Shown: positions 1 through 5,248 of the stretch, in pieces
Position numbering within the stretch: position 1 is the stretch's first letter
Layout of the letters: every line of letters begins with the position of its first letter
Assembly: GCA_964412235.1 (NCBI GenBank)
Contig: CAYPNT010000071.1
Span: 1-15,407, forward strand
Reading direction: 5' to 3'
Length of the DNA stretch: 15,407 bases
Origin: JAYZQT01 sp964412235
Lineage (GTDB): Bacteria > Pseudomonadota > Alphaproteobacteria > MPNO01 > UBA830
Notes under the pieces: generated by a model
Told to the model about the DNA's origin: nothing
Databases searched by the model: none
What the model saw: only the letters and a program-made list of their open reading frames with translations
Program-made: the position numbers and the translations under genes

Positions 1-378
1 TTGGCTCCGGTGCTTGGCGTTCTTCCAGCCACTTTGTTGTCCGTCAATGTAGGCCTGTGCACAGTCACTGAAAGGTTTCTGTCGCTCCACCGTTTTCAGT
101 TTGGTGGCCCGGTCTTTTTTGCGTTCGTCGACCGGATCGTGGCTGTCGCGGAGAACGCCCCGCCAGTGGGCCGCCTCCTCGCGCGCTTGTGCCAGTGACC
201 GATCCCGGAGGGGTCCGAGACCCATATGACGAGAACGGCCCGACCGGGTATAGCGAAACACCCAGGACTTCGTTCCCCATTTACTAATTTGCAGATAGAG
301 GCCACCGCCGTCTGCCAGGCGACCCGGCTTAGACGCATTTTTTACCTCAAGAGCTTTCAAGCGATATATCGGGGGCAT
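1..378 (-). CDS. Tyrosine recombinase/phage integrase, N-terminal part (cut by left edge)
   Basis: Site-specific tyrosine recombinase that would integrate and excise a mobile element. Only the first 126 residues are in the window; the reading frame is open to base 1. Residues about 7-90 match the arm-type DNA-binding domain (DUF4102 type) of P4-like integrases: the segment LADGGGLYLQI at 21-31, then WVFRYTRSGR at 39-48, then MGLGPLRDRSLAQAREEA at 52-69, which corresponds to the family's LG-YP-SLAEAR motif. Residues about 100-126 start the core-binding (SAM-like) domain. The catalytic R-H-R-Y domain lies outside the window. The start is fixed: ATG at 378-376 is followed upstream, four codons away, by an in-frame TAG at 390-388. 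The gene is transcribed leftward, away from the tRNA-Ser 3'-end remnant at 524-538, the usual layout for a tRNA-targeted island with int beside one end. Family assignment is firm; whether the gene is intact cannot be seen. Confidence 0.88.
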   Translation of the reverse strand, partial: MPPIYRLKALEVKNASKPGRLADGGGLYLQISKWGTKSWVFRYTRSGRSRHMGLGPLRDRSLAQAREEAAHWRGVLRDSHDPVDERKKDRATKLKTVERQKPFSDCAQAYIDGQQSGWKNAKHRSQ

Positions 379-382
379 GGTT

Positions 383-405
383 TCTACCTACAACTCTACC
401 TACAA
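383..405. repeat. Tandem direct repeat at the integrase promoter
   Basis: The 11-mer TCTACCTACAA occurs at 383-393 and again at 395-405, giving a 12-bp period. On the minus strand it reads TTGTAGGTAGA twice. It lies between the predicted -10 box of the integrase gene and its start codon, so it covers the likely transcription start and ribosome binding region. It could be an operator for autoregulation or a pair of arm-type recombinase sites. Function is inferred. Confidence 0.55.
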
Positions 406-433
406 ATTTAAGGTGCATTGAGGTGAATTTCAA
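405..433 (-). promoter_or_regulatory. Candidate sigma-70 promoter of the integrase gene
   Basis: Read on the minus strand, TTGAAA (433-428) and TAAATT (410-405) are separated by exactly 17 bases. The -35 box matches the consensus at 5 of 6 positions and the -10 box at 4 of 6. The -10 box is 26 bases before the integrase ATG. No other promoter-like pair in this gap is as good. Confidence 0.45.
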
Positions 434-523
434 TAAATATAAGCGGCTATTTTTCACATTATAGTGTTGATATTAAAGGGAAAATTGAACTTTAATGAAT
501 TGTCGCGAACACCCCAAATGAGG

Positions 524-538
524 CCTCTCCCTCCGCCA
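524..538 (+). other. tRNA-Ser 3'-end remnant, probable attachment site (attR)
   Basis: The bases CCTCTCCCTCCGCCA read as the end of a serine tRNA: part of the T-stem (CCTC), a 7-base acceptor strand (TCCCTCC), discriminator G and CCA. The preceding bases do not form a T-loop or any tRNA body, so only the 3' end is present. Tyrosine-recombinase islands commonly integrate in tRNA 3' ends and leave such a partial copy at one end. With an integrase starting 146 bases away, the simplest reading is that the element lies to the left, with its intact tRNA-Ser at the far end, and the chromosome continues to the right. A chance match of 15 bases is possible but unlikely in this position. Confidence 0.5.
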
Positions 539-577
539 TTGTTTTTTGCAAATATCCCTGTATCGGTTGTGTAATTT

Positions 578-2260
578 TTACCGACCCTTAGGTCGAAATG
601 GGTTGCCGACGACCTGGTGTAGGAGCAGTTGTGGGTCAGGTGGTGGTTGGTTTGACCTCCACGCGATGTGATTGTCGGGACGAATCAAGACAAAATCCGC
701 ACCATACAGTTCGCGTGCTTCTTCGTTTTTTAGTTGTAAGGATTGCATGGGAATGCCGAGAGAGTGAGCAACCTCAATGATCGGCAACCCTTCGTCGCCC
801 TGGTTTAATTGGACGAGGGTAAATTCGGGGCCGAAAACATCGTAAATACACTGAGTTCGATCTAACCAAAGATGCGGTGCGCGGCAACCGGGTATTGCCG
901 TGGGGATATAAATATGGGGATCATCAGGCGGCGGCGCGTCGGTGCCGCTCAAGACGAGTGGGGAGTTGTGGTATTGCACACCTAATTGAATACCCTGTGT
1001 ATTGAACTCTATTTCTGCATGGTGTTGGAGTTTTTTACCTAACTCTCGACGTTGCAATTGGCCTATTTCGCTCTCTTCTTCAAGTTCGGGCGCGATGTGG
1101 ATTTTGCCTAAATTGTCTGCGAGAGAACGGGCAAACATCGTATTGCGCAGAGCAATAGGGCGACGTTCAATTTCGTACGTTGCTAAAAGTTCGGGTCCAC
1201 CCCAGCCATTGCAGACGGCTGCTAACTTCCAGCCAAGATTAACCGCGTCCTCAATTGAAGTATTGTAACCGAGACCTCCGGTTGGAGTGAAAAGGTGGGC
1301 GGCATCACCAGCGAGAAATATCCTGTCATATTGAAATTTTTCAGCAACTAGCGTCATTCCGGCTGTCCACTTTGCCATCGCTACGATTTCATATGGGAAA
1401 TCACACCCGACAGTCAGGGCTAGCGATTGGCGAACCCAATCTTCACTGGCGTCAGCGCCGGGTGGAAGTTGTGTGTGGAAGGTGAATAACCCATTACCGT
1501 CGAGCGCGCCCATAATTGAACGCCGCTCATGGTTCATAGATAGGTGTTGCCATGCCTTTTTCCCTTTCAGGATGTCGTAGAAAGCGGGCGCATTAAGTCG
1601 TGTGGCAAGCATTTGCCCGCCCATGAAATGGCGTTCTTCATCAGTGACTCCCTCGTGCCTTATACCAAGTTCTTTGCGGACAAAGCTTCGCGCCCCGTCA
1701 CAGCCAACTACATACAGAAACTGGTACCTTCGCACCGACCCTGTCGCGACGTCTACTACTTCGAGGTGGACATGATCTGGATGTTTTGAAATCCCAACCA
1801 CTCTCTGCCCAAGTAATAGTTCAACACTGGGGTGGCTCAGTGCTGCGCGGCGAAGAACTGGTTCGATAAAGAGTTGATTGGATCTGCTGACAGGCTCAGG
1901 CGTCGGCCAATCGGCATTCTTGATGTCCGACCATTGGCGGGCCTCGCGCCGACTAGGGCCATGGAGTCGCGCCAGCTCGTAGCCTGTTCCGTACCGCGTA
2001 AAATAGGCAATATCCTGTGGGTGGTCCTCTGCTAGCCCGGCATCACGTATTTCTTCGGCAATGCCGTGGCGCCGGTAATGTTCCATCGTCCGGGCTGTAG
2101 AGGAGTTCGCTTTTGGAAGCCAAGGCTGAACAGTTTCTTCTTCGAATACTGTGCAAGTAACTCCTCGGCGCCCGAGTTCCATCGCGGTCATAAGTCCAGC
2201 GGGACCGCCGCCGACTATTCCGACGGAAGCCCTCACACCTTCTTCAAACTGTCTCGCCAT
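578..2260 (-). CDS. FAD-dependent aromatic monooxygenase (class A, PHBH/MhpA/PCP hydroxylase family)
   Basis: Cytosolic single-component flavoprotein hydroxylase that would use NAD(P)H and O2 to hydroxylate a phenolic or related ring. All three family fingerprints are visible in 560 residues: the FAD-binding Rossmann motif GIVGGGPAG at 14-22 with the acidic strand end at 39-42, the DG motif GCDGAR at 186-191, and the GD motif at 316-347 (LAGDAAHLFTPTGG followed by GYNTSIEDAVNLGWKLA). A C-terminal domain of about 170 residues follows, with a thioredoxin-like region in many relatives. The length suits the 2,4-dichlorophenol/pentachlorophenol hydroxylase and MhpA-like branch. The ATG start puts the FAD motif at the usual distance; there is no clear Shine-Dalgarno sequence. 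It diverges from the cupin gene across 296 bases and ends only 40 bases from the tRNA-Ser remnant. The substrate cannot be deduced. Confidence 0.9.
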   Translation of the reverse strand: MARQFEEGVRASVGIVGGGPAGLMTAMELGRRGVTCTVFEEETVQPWLPKANSSTARTMEHYRRHGIAEEIRDAGLAEDHPQDIAYFTRYGTGYELARLHGPSRREARQWSDIKNADWPTPEPVSRSNQLFIEPVLRRAALSHPSVELLLGQRVVGISKHPDHVHLEVVDVATGSVRRYQFLYVVGCDGARSFVRKELGIRHEGVTDEERHFMGGQMLATRLNAPAFYDILKGKKAWQHLSMNHERRSIMGALDGNGLFTFHTQLPPGADASEDWVRQSLALTVGCDFPYEIVAMAKWTAGMTLVAEKFQYDRIFLAGDAAHLFTPTGGLGYNTSIEDAVNLGWKLAAVCNGWGGPELLATYEIERRPIALRNTMFARSLADNLGKIHIAPELEEESEIGQLQRRELGKKLQHHAEIEFNTQGIQLGVQYHNSPLVLSGTDAPPPDDPHIYIPTAIPGCRAPHLWLDRTQCIYDVFGPEFTLVQLNQGDEGLPIIEVAHSLGIPMQSLQLKNEEARELYGADFVLIRPDNHIAWRSNQPPPDPQLLLHQVVGNPFRPKGR

Positions 2261-2463
2261 TTAACACCAAATGACCAAATATCAGAGATTTTGTATTTCA
2301 AAAATTGTCGTCTCGTTCCCGCAACCGACCCGCTAACATGATTGCCAATTGCGTCGAACAAAATTAACACCAGTTGGATTATCGTAAAATGAAAACATTC
2401 AATTTACATATAAATAGCGTTCAAATACTATTTTTAATTCCACTGATGTCGTACGGATTTCTT

Positions 2464-2491
2464 TTGAATATTAGGGTGATACAGATAGATT
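2464..2491 (+). promoter_or_regulatory. Candidate promoter for the cupin gene
   Basis: TTGAAT (2464-2469) and TAGATT (2486-2491) are spaced by 16 bases, each matching 4 of 6 consensus positions, about 65 bases before the cupin start codon. The surrounding 2261-2500 stretch is AT-rich and is the only regulatory space for the two divergent genes. The match is modest. Confidence 0.3.
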
Positions 2492-2499
2492 TTTATCTG
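2482..2499. promoter_or_regulatory. Inverted repeat overlapping the -10 region of the cupin gene
   Basis: CAGATA (2482-2487) and TATCTG (2494-2499) form a perfect 6-bp inverted repeat around a 6-base spacer. It overlaps the candidate -10 box, a typical place for a repressor operator. It could also fold as a small RNA hairpin. No regulator gene is in the window. Confidence 0.3.
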
Positions 2500-2512
2500 G
2501 AGGTTTGGGTCG

Positions 2513-2524
2513 AGAGGGCCCTCT
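2513..2524. promoter_or_regulatory. Perfect 12-bp palindrome before the cupin gene
   Basis: AGAGGGCCCTCT is a perfect palindrome with no central spacer, 33 bases before the chosen cupin start. Without a loop it is a poor RNA hairpin, so a dimeric protein binding site is the more likely role if it has one. Confidence 0.25.
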
Positions 2525-2545
2525 GAAGCCCGATGACAAGTGACC

Positions 2546-2550
2546 AGGAG
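2546..2550 (+). promoter_or_regulatory. Ribosome binding site that decides the cupin start
   Basis: AGGAG sits 6 bases before the ATG at 2557. The upstream in-frame ATG at 2533 has no comparable site, so 2557 is the better start. Confidence 0.7.
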
Positions 2551-2556
2551 ATACAC

Positions 2557-3129
2557 ATGGGAAAAAAAGTTAAGGAACTCGTTACTTATTGGGGTCCATC
2601 GGTTTCTGAATGGGGTGACGGCACTGAAAAACGTTACGAAATTGAGCGGGATGAGGAATTGCTTCTGAACAGTGGAGAGGGCGGCCGCAAAATGGAGAAA
2701 ATATCACTAAACGATATTTTCGAGGAAGGGGTCGTTACCGGAGTTGATATGGTTAACGGATACATGCCCTTAGTTCTTTACGCAAACGAAGACATGATAA
2801 TTGAAGTGGCAAACTGTGACAGCGAACAGGGTATGTGGCATCGGAATCTAGGAGGCGATGAGTGGGCGTTTCAGTATAAGGGTTCTCGGACCCTTGAATG
2901 TGAAACTGGGCCGATAACTATTAACGAGGGAGAAATGACGGTAATTCCGCGTGGGGTAGCACATAAGAACGTGGGTCATGGGCCAAACATCGAAATAACT
3001 ATTTACACTAAAAAACCTCTTAAACGCATGGCGTCACAGGATGCAGAAAAAGCCCGAAAACGGATGAAGGTAAAAAATGGGAAGCCCGTGGAGCCGCCGA
3101 TCACTCTTGATACCGAAATAGAGGATTAG
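2557..3129 (+). CDS. Cupin-fold protein, possible homogentisate-dioxygenase-like metal enzyme
   Basis: A 190-residue single-cupin protein. Cupin motif 2 is complete: G125, P131, G133 and H136 in EGEMTVIPRGVAHKN. Motif 1 is variant: MWHRNLGGDEWAFQYKG at 93-109 keeps H95, E102 and G109, but the second histidine of HxH is replaced (HRN). This H-R-N-x(4)-E pattern resembles homogentisate 1,2-dioxygenase-type cupins, so a mononuclear Fe centre with H95, E102 and H136 is plausible. The C-terminal 35 residues are lysine-rich and probably disordered. The start at 2557 rests on AGGAG 6 bases upstream. It precedes the degenerate SDR by 156 bases and diverges from the FAD monooxygenase, which hints at a shared aromatic or quinol substrate. 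A dioxygenase, isomerase or sugar-binding role are all open; the fold is sure, the reaction is not. Confidence 0.8.
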   Translation: MGKKVKELVTYWGPSVSEWGDGTEKRYEIERDEELLLNSGEGGRKMEKISLNDIFEEGVVTGVDMVNGYMPLVLYANEDMIIEVANCDSEQGMWHRNLGGDEWAFQYKGSRTLECETGPITINEGEMTVIPRGVAHKNVGHGPNIEITIYTKKPLKRMASQDAEKARKRMKVKNGKPVEPPITLDTEIED

Positions 3130-3274
3130 AGCGATAAAGTTGAGGCAAATTCATGTTTCGGCCTGGATACAAAATGAACACGACGGCCGATCGCCCATTT
3201 ATTGATCAAATTTTACGATCCTTAATCGCCGACGCAGATAATGTTTTACAGTACGTTGTGCAGTCAGTTCCGAC

Positions 3275-3278
3275 GGAG
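3275..3278 (+). promoter_or_regulatory. Ribosome binding site that decides the first SDR start
   Basis: GGAG at 3275-3278 lies 7 bases before the ATG at 3286 and 4 bases before the ATG at 3283. The farther upstream ATG at 3241 has no such site and would add residues unlike the SDR N-terminus. Confidence 0.6.
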
Positions 3279-3285
3279 ACATATG

Positions 3286-4140
3286 ATGGATAGATTAAAA
3301 GACAAAGTCGCGGTCATTACACAGGCGGGTTCCTATTTTGGCCGAGCGGTCGCTGAAGCCTACGCGGAAGAGGGGGCACAGCTCTATCTACAGGATTGGG
3401 AGGAGCGAAAAGACCTCATAGACGATCTCGCCAAGAATATTAGTAACAATAATGGGGTAAAGGTAGCGACCGGAATTTGGGACATTACTCGCGGCAAACA
3501 AACTCTCGCCATGACGAGTGATATCATGAAGACTTATAATCACGTAGATATCCTCGTGAATACCGCGATGGAGGGCGGTCACGGTGTCCTTTTTGATATT
3601 CGCGAACCAGAATGGGATGTTTGTATTGACCGTGGCTTAAAGAGTTATTTTTTGACCTGTCAGTATATTGGTGAAGAAATGGCGCGGGTGGGATACGGAA
3701 AGATCATCAACATTACCTCAATTGTCGGAAAGATGGGCTCTGCCGGTTCAGTGCCCTGGGGTGCTTGCCGTGGTGGTGTCGATGCCTTGACGTATGGGTT
3801 AGCCCAATCCCTCGGTGAGTACGGCGTCCGATGCGTTGGTTTGGCCCGCGGTGCAACGGATTCTACACCTTACACCGAAGAGGCCCGCCAGACCCGAATA
3901 GCAAAAATTCCGTTCAAACGGCTTGGCACTGAGAGAGATATTACTGGTCCCGCTATTTTTCTGGCGACGGCAGAATCCGACTGGGTAACCGGTTCCGTTG
4001 TCTACGCTGATGCCGGATATGCACATGCCGCGGCGACGGATGCTGAACACAAGGCAACAGAATTTCCGCTTAAGCGGCGCGGTACGAAACACCTCGACAC
4101 GCCACGTGAAAAAGAGGCATTGGATCAGTTTAAATCATAG
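3286..4140 (+). CDS. Short-chain dehydrogenase/reductase homologue with degenerate active site
   Basis: A 284-residue protein that aligns over its length with classical SDRs, but the key residues are changed. The nucleotide-binding TGxxxGxG is TQAGSYFG at 12-19, losing two glycines. NNAG is NTAM at 92-95. The catalytic Ser is kept (S145 in NITSIVGKMG), but 13 residues on, the YxxxK motif is WGACR (W158, R162). The helix asparagine position is occupied by Gly (G117 in RGLKSYF). The C-terminal cofactor-loop element VTGSVVYADAGYA at 234-246 is normal. The reading frame is intact, with a good ribosome site, so this is not an ordinary pseudogene. It may be a non-catalytic subunit, a binding protein or an enzyme with altered chemistry. 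It follows the cupin gene and carries an extra C-terminal tail of about 35 charged residues. Start codon could be 3283 or 3286. Confidence 0.82.
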   Translation: MDRLKDKVAVITQAGSYFGRAVAEAYAEEGAQLYLQDWEERKDLIDDLAKNISNNNGVKVATGIWDITRGKQTLAMTSDIMKTYNHVDILVNTAMEGGHGVLFDIREPEWDVCIDRGLKSYFLTCQYIGEEMARVGYGKIINITSIVGKMGSAGSVPWGACRGGVDALTYGLAQSLGEYGVRCVGLARGATDSTPYTEEARQTRIAKIPFKRLGTERDITGPAIFLATAESDWVTGSVVYADAGYAHAAATDAEHKATEFPLKRRGTKHLDTPREKEALDQFKS

Positions 4141-4317
4141 CGAATAAATCCACCTCTTAAGAGAAATTACCGACGAAAAATTTGGTGCCGTAAACTAAGA
4201 TAGCGATTTGTCGACTGGGTCCGTGTGACAATCCGTTTAAACACGAATTCACGACGGCATTGTTGGCATTGACGTTCCGTCCAGGTAGTAGGCTGTACCG
4301 GAAGCAGGACGGAAAAA

Positions 4318-4346
4318 TTGTAGCTTGATGGGGTCCCGCGTATAGT
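4318..4346 (+). promoter_or_regulatory. Candidate promoter of the canonical SDR gene
   Basis: TTGTAG (4318-4323) and TATAGT (4341-4346) are 17 bases apart. The -10 box matches 5 of 6 consensus positions, the -35 box 3 of 6. It lies 28 bases before the start codon, which has GGAG at 4364-4367, 7 bases upstream of the ATG. The remainder of the 4141-4317 gap shows no gene or clear terminator. Confidence 0.35.
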
Positions 4347-4374
4347 CTCCAGCTCAATAATACGGAGACAACAC

Positions 4375-5217
4375 ATGACCAAAACTTATCCTCTCGTCGC
4401 CCTGGTTACCGGATGCGCTAAGGAGAACGGCATTGGGGCGGCGATCGCGCGCCGCCTCGCCGGCGACGGATTTGTTGTCACCGTCTCCGATGTAGCCACG
4501 GGCGGGATTGACAACGATAACACGATGGCACGCGACACGCCGGGTTGGCAGGGTTTAGAGGCGCTCGTCGCGCAAATCGAGGCTGCCGGCGGCTCGGCGC
4601 TTTCGGTGATCGGTGACGTATCACGGGAGGACGACGCGGTGGCGATTGTCGAACGTACTGTAGAAGTCCATGGACGGCTCGACGTCCTGGTGAACAACGC
4701 CGGCGCGCCGCACGGGAAGGACCGGGCCCAGATTGAGAATGTCCCGCTGGATGCCTGGGAAGCGGTCATGGCCGTTAACGTCAGGGGTGTCTTCCTGATG
4801 ACCCGCGCGGCCGTACCTCACATGAAAACCCAGGGCTGTGGGCGGATCGTCTCAATGTCTTCGGTCGGCGGGCTCGTCGCGCTGCCTGAGAGGGCGGCCT
4901 ACAGCGCGTCAAAGGCAGCCGTCATCGGCATGACCCGCTCACTCGCCTATGACCTCGCGCCGCACGGGATCACGGTAAATTGCGTCTGTCCCGGATCGAT
5001 CCGTACGGATCGTGCAATCAGCACGACGCTCCGCGCTGGCTGGACGGATGTCGACGCCGGACTCGCCGAGCGTGGCAAAGAGATTCCTGCCCGCCGCCAC
5101 GGCCTCCCCGAGGAGGTCGCGGCTACCATCGCCCACCTCGCTTCGGAGGAGGCGGCCTACATTACTGGTCAGGCGATTCAGATTGACGGCGGCGGACTGC
5201 CGCCCAGCGTCCTTTAA
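4375..5217 (+). CDS. Canonical SDR family NAD(P)-dependent oxidoreductase
   Basis: Cytosolic classical SDR of 280 residues, interconverting a hydroxyl and a carbonyl group with NAD(P). All motifs are present: TGCAKENGIG at 12-21, D81 in GDVS, NNAG at 107-110, the helix Asn N135 (MAVNVRG), catalytic S163, and YSASK with Y176 and K180, followed by PGSIRT at 206-211 and the C-terminal ITGQAIQIDGG at 263-273. An aspartate (D39) after the second strand suggests NAD rather than NADP preference. An insertion of about 15 residues after the second strand (40-57) is slightly longer than usual. ATG with GGAG 7 bases upstream fixes the start. It converges on the molybdopterin subunit gene with only 31 bases between the stops. 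Its third codon positions are clearly more GC-rich than those of the previous SDR. Possible roles include dihydrodiol or alcohol oxidation; the substrate is unknown. Confidence 0.9.
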   Translation: MTKTYPLVALVTGCAKENGIGAAIARRLAGDGFVVTVSDVATGGIDNDNTMARDTPGWQGLEALVAQIEAAGGSALSVIGDVSREDDAVAIVERTVEVHGRLDVLVNNAGAPHGKDRAQIENVPLDAWEAVMAVNVRGVFLMTRAAVPHMKTQGCGRIVSMSSVGGLVALPERAAYSASKAAVIGMTRSLAYDLAPHGITVNCVCPGSIRTDRAISTTLRAGWTDVDAGLAERGKEIPARRHGLPEEVAATIAHLASEEAAYITGQAIQIDGGGLPPSVL

Positions 5218-5248
5218 GCCTTATAGAACGTCCGCATTAATCCCGAGT

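Noticed and set aside
1..198. Plus-strand open frame at the left edge
   Set aside because: It is the antisense shadow of the integrase frame, whose product matches a known domain; the plus-strand protein matches nothing I recognise.
2261..2372. 9-base direct repeat TTAACACCA at 2261-2269 and 2364-2372
   Set aside because: Two short copies 103 bases apart in AT-rich DNA are easily due to chance; there is no further copy or symmetry.
4154..4163. CTCTTAAGAG palindrome after the first SDR
   Set aside because: It has no loop, no T-run and no nearby promoter, so I could not support a role as terminator or operator.
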